From positions 1 to 14,933 of the forward strand of contig VAXR01000126.1 of assembly GCA_005885165.1 (NCBI GenBank): 14,933 nucleotides of DNA, in the 5' to 3' direction. Each line of letters begins with the position of its first letter. The first letter of the stretch is position 1. Made by a program: the position numbers and the translations under genes. Positions 7,024-13,865 of this stretch are shown piece after piece. The stretch comes from Actinomycetota bacterium. Its GTDB lineage: Bacteria; Actinomycetota; Thermoleophilia; Solirubrobacterales; Thermoleophilaceae. Under the pieces are notes generated by a model. That model searched no databases and had not been told where the DNA came from. It saw only the letters and a program-made list of their open reading frames with translations.

Positions 7024-7641
7024 GTGACCGAGGCCCTGGCCACTCGAGTCGAGCTCCGCGACGGGAGCCCGCTCGTCATTCGCCCGATCGAGCCCGAGGA
7101 CAAGCCGCAGCTGCTCGAGCTCTTCGAGGGGCTCAGTGAGCAGTCGCGCCGGCAGCGCTATCTCACGCCCGCCACTGAGCTCACGTCGGAGGACCTCGCG
7201 TACCTGACGGAGGTCGACCACAACCGGCACGAGGCGCTGATAGCCCTCGACGAGAACGGCCGGGCCATCGGCGTCGCCCGCTACGTCCGCGTCCCGGGCG
7301 AGCGGGAGCTCGCGGAGCTCGCCGCCGAGGTGGTCGACGACTGGCACGGCCGGGGGGTGGCGACGGCGCTGATCCGCAAGCTCAGCGACCGCGCGCTCGC
7401 CAACGGCATCCGCGGCTACCGCGCTTACGTGTCGTCGGACAACGAGGTCGTGCTCGACGCGCTCCAGCGGGCCGGTGCCCGCCACGACGGCGAGGAGGCG
7501 GGCGAGCTCGAGTTCGTGGTGGACGTACCGCGCGACGGCCTCGGCGTCCGCCTCCGTGGCGCCCTTACCGCGGCGGGCCGCGGGCAGCTCAGGATCGCGA
7601 GGCGGATGGCGGCCCGCCTCGGCCTGATCAGCCGGGGCTAA
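7024..7641 (+). CDS. GNAT-family N-acetyltransferase
   Basis: The GTG at 7024 gives a 205-aa protein. It opens with LRDGSPLVIRPIEPEDKPQL and then FEGLSEQSRRQRYL. This resembles the stand-alone GNAT domains related to actinobacterial protein lysine acetyltransferases (Pat-like RDG...RPI..D...L...LS..S...RF). The acetyl-CoA-binding region is AEVVDDWHGRGVATALIRKL (about residues 101-120), where HGRGVA replaces the usual Q/R-x-x-G-x-G/A with a His in the first place. Beta-strand RAYVSSDNEVVLDALQRAGA follows, as in the family. A basic C-terminal tail (about 30 residues) is not part of the fold. It lies 38 bases after the Crp-type regulator and may be cotranscribed. The substrate, protein or small molecule, cannot be read from the sequence. 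Only three bases separate its stop from the convergent propeller gene. Confidence 0.85.
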   Translation: MTEALATRVELRDGSPLVIRPIEPEDKPQLLELFEGLSEQSRRQRYLTPATELTSEDLAYLTEVDHNRHEALIALDENGRAIGVARYVRVPGERELAELAAEVVDDWHGRGVATALIRKLSDRALANGIRGYRAYVSSDNEVVLDALQRAGARHDGEEAGELEFVVDVPRDGLGVRLRGALTAAGRGQLRIARRMAARLGLISRG

Positions 7642-7644
7642 GAC

Positions 7645-9000
7645 TCAGTGGACGCGGACGCTCGCCGTCGCGAGCGTGCGCGGGTGACGGCGATGGCCGC
7701 GCGTCAGGCGAGCGCGACGGCGGCCCGTATGCGTCAGGTTCGCGACGATCGCCGCGTTTCCGTGCTTGTCGGTCTTCGAGCTCTGCCCGGCAAAGCGAAC
7801 GACCGCTCCACGCAGAGCCTTGCCGTTGCGGGTGGCGTGGAAGTGGAAGGTGTGGGTCCCCGGCCCCACGGATGACGGATGCACGGTCAGCCGGTACCGC
7901 ACGCGCGGCTTCAGCCCCGGCACGAACACCGGCGCCCCCGGCTCGCCGGCCCACACGTCGAAGACGACGAAGTGGCTCGCATCGCCGGAGAAGAAGGCGT
8001 CGTTGGTGACGATCATCCGCGAGCCGTCGAACTGCACGCTCGACGGCTCGTCGAACGGGACCGGGCTGCCGTTGTCCCCCGACGTGTCCGCCGGGAAGCG
8101 GCCGAGCTCCTTGCCGGTCTGGCTGAGCTCCACGATCTGGTTTGTCTGCGGCCCGACGAGTGCCAGGTACACGTGGCCGGAGCGCGCCACCGCGAACCCA
8201 TCCGGACCCTCCTTCGGACCGCTCTCCCAGATCTGGCGGAGCACGCCGGGCTTGCCGTTCGGCTTGATCGGAAGCTTGTAGAGCTGGCCGGTGGTCGGGT
8301 CCCCGGGCGTCGTCACACCTCCCGCGCTCGTGTCGAACATCAGCGTTCGGTGGTCCGGCAGCAGGACGATCCCGGCCGGACCGAAGAGCGATCCGTCGAT
8401 CTGCGGATCCGTGAACCAGACCTGCGGCTTGCCGCCCCCGGGCGGCACACGCCAGATCACCGCCTGCTGGTAGTCGGTGACGTACATGCTGCGGTCGCGG
8501 CCCCAGGCCGTGTAGTCCGGCTCGGGCGGGTTGTCCATCACCGTGTCGGAGCAGTCCGTCGTCTTCAGGCTGGACATGCAGGGCGGCACGTCGCGGAACG
8601 TCGCGTACGTCGCCTGGGCGCCCGTGCGGGGGTTCAGCGTGAGCACGCGCGACGGGTTCTGGTCGAGCAGGTAGAGGATCCCGCGCGCGTCGATTGCCGC
8701 CACCTGGACGCCGTGCGCGGCTCCCGCCGTCTGCCCCTTGATCGTGTAGGTCCGGCGCAGCTTGCCGTTCGGCCGGTAGGCGAAGACCTTCGACGGGCCG
8801 GTGTCGCTGCCCTGCGCGTTGGTGAACGTGCCCACATAAACGGTCCGGTCGGGCGCGACCAGGGAGAGCGCGGGGTATCCCGGGTCGGACACGTGCGCGA
8901 ACACGCGCGTGTTCCACTTCTGCCTCGCAGCCGCGGGCGCGGCGCACGCGAGGCACGTCGAGAGTGCGAGGGCCGCGACCAGCCACCGCCGAGCGCCCAT
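7645..9000 (-). CDS. Secreted beta-propeller (NHL/SMP-30-like) protein with C-terminal Ig-like domain
   Basis: The ATG at 9000-8998 gives 451 residues starting MGARRWLVAALALSTCLACA, a Sec-type signal peptide with a likely cut after APAAA. The middle (about residues 30-340) has repeated strands such as GPAGIVLLPDHRTLMFDTSA, DGFAVARSGHVYLALVG and PSSVQFDGSRMIVTNDAFF. These are typical of six-bladed NHL/SMP-30/gluconolactonase-like propellers. The C-terminal ~90 residues (RYRLTVHPSSVGPGTHTFHF and on) look like an immunoglobulin-like or surface domain with an Arg/His-rich end. The start lies 4 bases after the stop of the upstream amine oxidase gene, so they form an operon. Both are exported, so they may act together outside the cell. 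The fold assignment is fair; a lactonase activity is not shown. A longer start at 9057 would run into the oxidase gene and is unlikely. Confidence 0.75.
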   Translation of the reverse strand: MGARRWLVAALALSTCLACAAPAAARQKWNTRVFAHVSDPGYPALSLVAPDRTVYVGTFTNAQGSDTGPSKVFAYRPNGKLRRTYTIKGQTAGAAHGVQVAAIDARGILYLLDQNPSRVLTLNPRTGAQATYATFRDVPPCMSSLKTTDCSDTVMDNPPEPDYTAWGRDRSMYVTDYQQAVIWRVPPGGGKPQVWFTDPQIDGSLFGPAGIVLLPDHRTLMFDTSAGGVTTPGDPTTGQLYKLPIKPNGKPGVLRQIWESGPKEGPDGFAVARSGHVYLALVGPQTNQIVELSQTGKELGRFPADTSGDNGSPVPFDEPSSVQFDGSRMIVTNDAFFSGDASHFVVFDVWAGEPGAPVFVPGLKPRVRYRLTVHPSSVGPGTHTFHFHATRNGKALRGAVVRFAGQSSKTDKHGNAAIVANLTHTGRRRARLTRGHRRHPRTLATASVRVH

Positions 9001-9004
9001 GTCG

Positions 9005-10558
9005 CTAGATCCCCTGAAGGACCTCGCGGGCGGCGCGCTCGCCGGAGCGCACGGCACCGTCCATGTAGCCGTTCCAGTAGGTCGAGGTCTCGGTCCCGGC
9101 CCAGTGGATCCGGCCCACCGGCTTGCGGATCGCCGCGCCGAAGTCCACCAGCGTGCCCGGTCCCAGCACGCTGACGGGGCAGCCGCGGGTCCATTCCTGC
9201 GTCACCCAGCTGTACTCGAGGTACTTCGTCGGCTTGGCCGCCTGGGGGCCGAAGAGCTGGACGAGCTCGTCGAGCACAGCCTTCCGGCGCGCCCTGGCGC
9301 CCTGCGCCTGGAACCTGCGAGCCCTGTCCCCGCCGATGAACCCCATGATGATCCCGGGCTTCCCGTCGGGCGGGCTGATGTCGAAGGTGGCGCTGATCGG
9401 CCCCTCGTCGCTGATCGTCTGGCCGTTGAGGCCGTTGGCGCGCCAGAACGGCTTGGAGTAGAACACCTCCGCCTTGATCAGCGTGCCCATCGGCATGCGC
9501 TGGGTCAGCTGGTCGCGGTTCTGGGGCAGGAGCGGCTCGTAGTAGATGCGCCCGGCGAGCGGCGGCGGTATCGCCACGATCACCCGCTTCCCGTGGACGC
9601 TGAACTTGTCGCTCTCGACGCGAACGCCGGTGCGCGACTGGACGATGCGGTGCACGGGGCTGCTCAAGTAGATGCGCCTGCGGCCGAGCTGGTTCGCCAC
9701 CCGGATCGAGACGAGCTGGGTGCCGCCCAGCATGCGCGACTCCTGGGCTCCCCCGGTCGTGTCGAAGTTTCGCTCGAAGGTGCCGGGGTTCTGCTCGTTA
9801 CCGGACGCGGCGATGTAGAAGAGCGTGAAGAGCAGCGAGATGTCCCGCGCCTCGGCTCCGAAGATCGGCTCGGTGGCGATCGAGACGAGGTTCATGAAGC
9901 GCTGGCTGCCCGAGCTGTTCTGCTTGACCCACGAGTAGAGCGTCTGGCCGTCCCAGTCGTCGGCACTCGAAGCGGCCCACGGCCTGTCGATCGGCACCTC
10001 CGTCGACATCATGTCGAGCCGCTCGACCACGGCTGTCACGTCCGCCAGCGTGAGCGGGTCGGGAGGCGCGCTGCCCAGCGGGCCCGTGTTGCCGTAGGTC
10101 GTGTTCGAGCCGCCCGCGCGGTAGAGGTCGTTGCCGGTGTTGAAGGTGGGGAACAGGCCCACGCCGACGTCGTGCGCGAGCCGCTTGATGTGATCCTGCG
10201 TGGGACCGACGAACGTCGCGCCCAGCTCGGACCACTTCCCGCCGGGGAGGTGATGGTTGAGGGTGCGGCCGCCGACGCGGTTGCGGGCCTCGAGGACGAT
10301 CACGGACTTCCCCGCGCCGGCGATCCTCCGGGCGGCCGTCAGTCCAGCCAGGCCGGCGCCGACCACCACGACGTCGGCGCGGCGCGGCTTCGGCTTGTGC
10401 TTCTTGTGCTTCTTCCGCGCCTCGGCCGGACCCGCGCTGGCGAGAGCGCCGGCGACCGCCCCTGCCGTGCCGGTCTGAATCAGCCTTCGCCGTGTGTACG
10501 AAGCGTCGGACAAGCCGGCCCCGAAGCGTATTGGCAAGCCGGAGCCGCTGCTCCACAC
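9005..10558 (-). CDS. Tat-exported flavin monoamine oxidase-family protein
   Basis: This FAD-dependent amine oxidase is 517 aa if the GTG at 10558 is used. The N-terminus holds a twin-arginine signal (SYTRRRLIQTGTAGAVAGAL, ending AGPAEA at about residue 47). A very basic linker KKHKKHKPKPRR follows. The Rossmann FAD motif is VVVVGAGLAGLTAARR with acidic E90 and RVGGR at about 94-98. The C-terminal FAD-binding block IHWAGTETSTYWNGYMDGAV and SGERAAREVL is typical of the monoamine oxidase/polyamine oxidase/L-amino acid oxidase group. Expected reaction: oxidative deamination of an amine or amino acid to imine with H2O2; the substrate is unknown. TTG codons at 10537 and 10513 are alternative starts; 10513 would put the start just before the Tat motif and leave more room for promoters. 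It is upstream partner of the propeller gene (4-base gap). A tatA gene lies about 0.8 kb away. Confidence 0.88.
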   Translation of the reverse strand: MWSSGSGLPIRFGAGLSDASYTRRRLIQTGTAGAVAGALASAGPAEARKKHKKHKPKPRRADVVVVGAGLAGLTAARRIAGAGKSVIVLEARNRVGGRTLNHHLPGGKWSELGATFVGPTQDHIKRLAHDVGVGLFPTFNTGNDLYRAGGSNTTYGNTGPLGSAPPDPLTLADVTAVVERLDMMSTEVPIDRPWAASSADDWDGQTLYSWVKQNSSGSQRFMNLVSIATEPIFGAEARDISLLFTLFYIAASGNEQNPGTFERNFDTTGGAQESRMLGGTQLVSIRVANQLGRRRIYLSSPVHRIVQSRTGVRVESDKFSVHGKRVIVAIPPPLAGRIYYEPLLPQNRDQLTQRMPMGTLIKAEVFYSKPFWRANGLNGQTISDEGPISATFDISPPDGKPGIIMGFIGGDRARRFQAQGARARRKAVLDELVQLFGPQAAKPTKYLEYSWVTQEWTRGCPVSVLGPGTLVDFGAAIRKPVGRIHWAGTETSTYWNGYMDGAVRSGERAAREVLQGI

Positions 10559-10566
10559 CCTCTCGT

Positions 10567-10572
10567 TACCAT
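10567..10572 (+). promoter_or_regulatory. Possible -10 box for the 95-aa protein gene
   Basis: TACCAT fits the actinobacterial TANNNT -10 pattern and ends 10 bases before the GTG at 10583, which would give a near-leaderless mRNA. The whole divergent gap to the amine oxidase is only 24 bases if its GTG start is right. No -35 box is recognised. The evidence is weak. Confidence 0.25.
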
Positions 10573-10582
10573 TGCCCGGCCG

Positions 10583-10870
10583 GTGGACCTACGCCACGAA
10601 GACGTCATCCTCGAGACGGACCGCTACCGGATCGAGGGCAAGCTCACGCTGCCGCGCGAGGGATACCGCAGCCGGCTGTCGGACTACGTGAACCAGCGCG
10701 ACCGCGAGTTCTTCGCGCTGAGCGACTCGACGGTCACCGCGCTCGACGCTCCGGAGGTGACGCGCCACGCCTCGTTCCTCATGGTTTCGCGCGCGCACGT
10801 GAGGCTCGTGGCGCTCGCCGCCGAGGAGAGCTTCGTCAGCGAGAACAGCGCGTCTACCGCGGCCGGCTGA
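10583..10870 (+). CDS. Conserved small protein of unknown function (95 aa)
   Basis: The GTG at 10583 gives a 95-aa protein with the core ILETDRYRIEGKLTLPREGY, SRLSDYVNQRDREFFALSD and a later SFLMVSRAHVRLVAL. I recognise this pattern (ETxRYRIxGxLxLP...RLSDYLN...F..L.D) from short actinobacterial hypothetical proteins, possibly the DUF6812 type. The number is from memory and should be checked. Predicted strands suggest a small all-beta, ligand- or RNA-binding-like fold; no signal peptide, membrane helix or cysteine is present. It is divergent from the amine oxidase and leads the run of small plus-strand genes to 12340. The function is unknown. Coding potential is supported by the conserved block and by the absence of a better overlapping frame. 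Confidence 0.75.
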   Translation: MDLRHEDVILETDRYRIEGKLTLPREGYRSRLSDYVNQRDREFFALSDSTVTALDAPEVTRHASFLMVSRAHVRLVALAAEESFVSENSASTAAG

Positions 10871-10935
10871 CCAGGTAGATTCCGCGCATCTCGTCGACGG
10901 CCAACATCCCTCGCCCCACCCGCTGGGCCGGCGCC

Positions 10936-11265
10936 GTGGTCGCCGCGGCCCTGCTCGTGGCCGGCTGCGGAGGCGGCGGCGGCACGAGCCTCGGCAGCAT
11001 CACGAGCTGCCTCAAGAAGAAGCACTTCACCGTCAAGCGGAGCGGCGCAAACGCCACGCTCGGCTCGAAGGGCTACCTCACCGTGAGCGACGCCGACCTG
11101 AACGTCCTCATGACCGTGGAGGTCTTCAAGGACGACAAGTCCGCCAAGGCGTCATACGACTACAGCCGCAGCACCCACGAGAAGGCCACGCGCAAGGGCA
11201 AGATCGTGCTCACCGGGGAGGAGAAGGGCGCGGCGGCGAAGAAATTCGACTCCTGCATCGGGTAA
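10936..11265 (+). CDS. Small putative lipoprotein
   Basis: The GTG at 10936 gives 109 aa: VVAAALLVAGC followed by a GGGGG run, a lipobox (L-V-A-G-C) whose Cys would be lipidated. The mature part (TSLGSITSCLKKKHFTVKRS and on to CIG) has two further cysteines, which may pair. It resembles many small secreted actinobacterial lipoproteins with no known role. The start is uncertain: from the GTG the signal peptide is only about 10 residues and lacks the positively charged n-region. The frame is open upstream back to a TAG at 10876 and encodes IPRPTRWAGAV, a fitting n-region. No ATG, GTG or TTG lies there, so a rare ATC (10888) or ATT (10879) start is possible. AGGTAG at 10872-10877 would suit the ATC. 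It lies 65 bases after the 95-aa gene. Confidence 0.7.
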   Translation: MVAAALLVAGCGGGGGTSLGSITSCLKKKHFTVKRSGANATLGSKGYLTVSDADLNVLMTVEVFKDDKSAKASYDYSRSTHEKATRKGKIVLTGEEKGAAAKKFDSCIG

Positions 11266-11293
11266 CCGGCCCGAGGCGCGCTGCGACTGGGAT

Positions 11294-11307
11294 TTAATGC
11301 GCGTTAA
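11294..11307. repeat. Near-palindrome TTAA-N6-TTAA upstream of tatA
   Basis: TTAATGCGCGTTAA is a near-perfect palindrome (one T/C mismatch pair) in the 66-base gap between the lipoprotein gene and tatA. It is one of the few AT-rich spots here. It could be a promoter element or binding site; nothing more can be said from the sequence. Confidence 0.3.
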
Positions 11308-11331
11308 CCGCGCCAGCCGACGCTATCTCCA

Positions 11332-11589
11332 ATGGGCTCCGGACTCCTGACACCCGGTCACCTGATCATCGTGCTCGTCATCGCCCTGATCGTGTTCGGT
11401 CCCAAGCGCCTTCCCGAGCTCGGGCGTTCGCTCGGATCCGGCATCCGGGACTTCAAGCACGCGATCGACAGCGATGACGACGAGCCGGCGACGATCCAGA
11501 AGCCGACCGACGAGCAGCATGACGTCCCAGCCCGCGACGCCGCCGGCGACGTCCCCAAGCAGGAGCCGGCGGCGACCACACGACCTTGA
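11332..11589 (+). CDS. tatA: Sec-independent protein translocase subunit TatA
   Basis: This 85-aa protein shows the TatA/TatE plan. It has a short N-terminus, one membrane helix (GHLIIVLVIALIVFGPKRLP, about residues 9-28), the FGPKRLPELGRSLG hinge, an amphipathic helix (GSGIRDFKHAI) and an acidic, disordered C-tail starting with DSDDDEP. In the Tat system TatA forms the pore or membrane-thinning assembly that moves folded proteins. No tatB or tatC is in the window; isolated tatA genes are common in actinobacteria. The nearby amine oxidase carries a twin-arginine signal and could be a client. The stop TGA overlaps the TTG start of the next gene (TTGA), suggesting translational coupling to the membrane protein downstream. 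Confidence 0.92.
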   Translation: MGSGLLTPGHLIIVLVIALIVFGPKRLPELGRSLGSGIRDFKHAIDSDDDEPATIQKPTDEQHDVPARDAAGDVPKQEPAATTRP

Positions 11590-12143
11590 AGAACCGCCAA
11601 CGGAACACCGGCCGAGCCGGTGAGGCCCTCCACGCGGCCGAGCGCGCCGGCAAGGGCGCGCTCCACGGCACGGAGCGAGCGGGCAAGGGGACGGTACATG
11701 CGGCGGAACGCGCCGGCGCGGAGGCGGTCCACGCCGCGCAGGTGCTGCGCCGCGAGCCGTTCTGGCAGGCCCAGGCGGCGCTCCTGGGCGCGCTGATCCT
11801 CTACCTGACCGTGCCGGGCAAGCTGATCCTCGGCCCTACGTGGCTTATGCCGGCGCTCGAGCTCCTGCTCGTGGTCGGCCTCTGGCTCGACCGGCCGCGC
11901 GCGAGCCGCGTGGACGCATCGCGCGAGCGCAGGATCGTGCTCGTCCTGCTGGTGCTGGTCGCCTGCGCGAACCTCGCGTCGCTCGATCTCCTCATCCACT
12001 ACCTGCTGCACGGGGGCAAGGCCGGCGTCCGCCCGTTGATCCTCTCGTCGATCGTCATCTGGCTCACGAACGTCGCGGCGGCGGCCCGGATCGCCGCGCG
12101 CGTGGGCTGGAGGGCGAACCCGACTTCCTGTTCGTGCAGATGA
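11586..12143 (+). CDS. Multi-spanning membrane protein, N-terminal part (frame broken near 12075)
   Basis: A TTG start overlapping the tatA stop opens a 185-codon frame. Residues 16-48 are three 11-residue repeats of the form HAAERAGKGAL, giving an Ala/Arg/Glu-rich amphipathic helix. Then come membrane segments AALLGALILYLTVPGKLILG, PALELLLVVGLWL, RIVLVLLVLVACANLASLDL and PLILSSIVIWLTNV. This matches an actinobacterial membrane protein family I know only as hypothetical (LTLGP.W..P.LE..L, then WLTNV..F.LW.WELD.GGP, then a SFTNATAFSPTDTMPL end). After WLTNV this frame reads an unrelated AAAARIAARVGW tail and stops at 12143. The expected continuation lies in another frame, with about a dozen codons (the LW-WELD stretch) missing. 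The gene is probably disrupted or misassembled. Function is unknown. Confidence 0.7.
   Translation: MKNRQRNTGRAGEALHAAERAGKGALHGTERAGKGTVHAAERAGAEAVHAAQVLRREPFWQAQAALLGALILYLTVPGKLILGPTWLMPALELLLVVGLWLDRPRASRVDASRERRIVLVLLVLVACANLASLDLLIHYLLHGGKAGVRPLILSSIVIWLTNVAAAARIAARVGWRANPTSCSCR
11631..11729 (+). repeat. Three 33-bp coding repeats (11-aa unit HAAERAGKGAL-like)
   Basis: Three 33-base units encode HAAERAGKGAL, HGTERAGKGTV and HAAERAGAEAV, with a partial HAA start of a fourth. The DNA units differ mainly at third positions, so the protein repeat is kept. An 11-residue period suits a surface-lying amphipathic helix just before the first membrane helix of the membrane protein. Confidence 0.7.
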
Positions 12144-12340
12144 GCGAGGAGGGGTTCGAGTCGTGGGCCCCGGCCTTCCTCGACTACCTCTACACGTCGT
12201 TCACGAACGCGACCGCGCTAAGCCCGACCGACACGATGCCGCTCACCATCAGGGCGAAGATGTCGATGATGGCCCAGTCGATCATCTCGCTCATCACGAT
12301 CGTGCTGGTCGCCGCGCGGGCGGTGAACATCCTCAGCTGA
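12077..12340 (+). CDS. Multi-spanning membrane protein, C-terminal part (after frame change)
   Basis: This frame reads GGGPDRRARGLEGEPDFLFV, then FLDYLYTSFTNATALSPTDT, MPLTIRAKMSMMAQSI and a last membrane helix ISLITIVLVAARAVNILS before TGA. It is the C-terminal end of the same family as the part at 11586-12143 (homologues run WELD-GGP...PDFLFPQM...YVSFTNATAFSPTDTMPL from memory). An ATG at 12140 overlapping the upstream stop (ATGA) could start a 66-aa fragment on its own, so some of it might still be made. The frame change sits in a GCGGCGGCGG tract. Taken with the N-terminal part the protein would be about 250 residues. It ends 18 bases before the stop of the convergent secreted-protein gene. 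Confidence 0.65.
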   Translation, partial: GGGPDRRARGLEGEPDFLFVQMSEEGFESWAPAFLDYLYTSFTNATALSPTDTMPLTIRAKMSMMAQSIISLITIVLVAARAVNILS

Positions 12341-12358
12341 CGGCGGCGGGTCCGGGGG

Positions 12359-13849
12359 CTAGCCCGGCTTGACGACGTAGGTCAGCTGGAAGGTGTGCTG
12401 GCCGATGATCCCGTTGCCGAACGTGATCGGTCCCGACCCCCGGAACTTGTGCGTGGTCGCTACCGAGAACGACTTGTGCGTGCCGATCGCCGCCGCGGGC
12501 GACTTGTAAGTGTCGAGGAGGATCCCGAGGTCGTCGTTCCCGAGCTTGAACTCCCGGAGCTCGTTCGGGCACGGCTTGATCGCCGGCACGTGCTCGCCGA
12601 AGACCGTCTGGCCGGCCGGCTCGTCGCATTCGCGGCCCTGCATAAGCAGGAACACGCCGCGACCGGCCGGCACCTGGATCGGGACGGTCTTGTTGAGCTT
12701 GATCTTCTGCCCGTTCTTGACCGACAGCAGCTTGCTTCCGGTCCAGTCGTTCACGAGCTTCCAGTAGCCATTCAGGTCGAGGTACACGTTCCAGGGGCTG
12801 GTCGGCTCCTTGGAGCTCGGGTTGGCCGGATCCGCCTGCTTGATCGTGAGCGTCTTGAACGTGACCTTGAGGCGGGTCGGAGCCGGCTGCTGCGCTCCCG
12901 TCCAGCTCACGAAGAAGCTCTTGCCGTAGCGGCGCGTCTTGCCCGCAGGCTGCGACTTCAGGGAGACGGTCACCGCGAGGCCGTTCGAACGCACCTTGAT
13001 CTTCTCCGTGGCCGGGGTCCCGCTGACCCGCTTGACCACGCGGTAGTGGAGCGTCGCGCCGGGCGACGGCTTCGGGGGTGCCGGCACGAAGAACTTGTAC
13101 TTGCTCGCAAGCGGCTGCTGGTTGGCCCCCGGCGATTGGACGCACGCGCGGTAGCCGGCGTCGTACGTCGACGAGGACGCCGGGTGGTGCGACAGCGCGC
13201 ATTCCTCGACCGCGTGGGCGAGGTTCCCGTCGCTCGAGACGAAGGCGTCGGTCTCACTCTCGTTGCCGCGCGTCTTGTAGGGGTCCTTGCGATTCACCAC
13301 GATCCCGTTGAGCGGGTGGAACTCGGTCCGCTCGCCTGTCGTGGTCTTGCCAGTCTGCCAGTGGCCGCAGTCCCAGATCCAGGAGCCCCAGAGCGTCACG
13401 CGGTCGCCCTCCGTCGGCCACGCGAAGAAGGGAAGCGTGCCGCTCTCCCATTCGTAGTGGAGGCGCTTGTACTCCTCGCGGTCGGCCGGATCGCCCTTGG
13501 CGAAGTTCGAGGTCTTTGCCGCCGGATCGCCGCCGAGGAGGTAGCTGTACTTCTTGTCGAGGACGAGGTTCGAGTTGAAGTCGTACCAGAGGTGCTCGCC
13601 CGGCGCGTCCTCCTTCGCGGCGTGGGTCACTCGCGCGATCCCCGATGCGGTGCGGATCGTGCGGTCCTTGTAGACGTACACCCACTCTGGGCTCTTGAGG
13701 AGGAGCTGGTTGATGTACGAACGCTGGCAGCCGTCCGTCCCGGGCTGGCTGGGCGACTTCGGCTGCGGGGGATTGGCGGCGAGCGCGATGGCGACGAAGG
13801 TCAGAAGCGCAGCCGCCGCCGCGATCGGGCCGAGGAGTCGCCGGGGCAC
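12359..13849 (-). CDS. Large secreted protein of unknown function
   Basis: The GTG at 13849-13847 gives 496 residues beginning VPRRLLGPIAAAAALLTFVA, a clear Sec signal peptide with a likely cut after IALA-A (about residue 24). The mature protein has six cysteines, so up to three disulfides. An N-terminal half contains WGSWIWDCGHWQTG and RTEFHPLNGIVV, a motif that recurs in secreted actinobacterial hypothetical proteins. The C-terminal half is strand-rich (TLHYRVVKRVSGTPATEKIK, WNVYLDLNGYWKLVN, GPITFGNGIIGQHTFQLTYV), suggesting one or two beta-sandwich domains. WDCGHW and EFHP could form a metal or catalytic site, but this is a guess. Longer in-frame starts upstream (to 13972) would run into the divergent gene and have no signal-like start. 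It is a single-gene unit. The function is not recognised. Confidence 0.75.
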   Translation of the reverse strand: MPRRLLGPIAAAAALLTFVAIALAANPPQPKSPSQPGTDGCQRSYINQLLLKSPEWVYVYKDRTIRTASGIARVTHAAKEDAPGEHLWYDFNSNLVLDKKYSYLLGGDPAAKTSNFAKGDPADREEYKRLHYEWESGTLPFFAWPTEGDRVTLWGSWIWDCGHWQTGKTTTGERTEFHPLNGIVVNRKDPYKTRGNESETDAFVSSDGNLAHAVEECALSHHPASSSTYDAGYRACVQSPGANQQPLASKYKFFVPAPPKPSPGATLHYRVVKRVSGTPATEKIKVRSNGLAVTVSLKSQPAGKTRRYGKSFFVSWTGAQQPAPTRLKVTFKTLTIKQADPANPSSKEPTSPWNVYLDLNGYWKLVNDWTGSKLLSVKNGQKIKLNKTVPIQVPAGRGVFLLMQGRECDEPAGQTVFGEHVPAIKPCPNELREFKLGNDDLGILLDTYKSPAAAIGTHKSFSVATTHKFRGSGPITFGNGIIGQHTFQLTYVVKPG

Positions 13850-13855
13850 ATGCGT

Positions 13856-13865
13856 ATGTATACAT
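13856..13865. promoter_or_regulatory. 10-bp palindrome ATGTATACAT between divergent genes
   Basis: ATGTATACAT is a perfect palindrome and the only AT-rich spot between the secreted-protein gene (GTG at 13849, minus) and the glycosidase (plus). TATACAT reads as a -10-like box on either strand. For the minus gene it would lie just upstream of the GTG and give a near-leaderless transcript. It may be a shared promoter or operator core. Confidence 0.35.

Noticed and set aside
8909..10870. A long plus-strand frame ending with the 95-aa protein
   Set aside because: It is antisense to the amine oxidase with typical GC-shadow composition. The conserved protein starts at GTG 10583.
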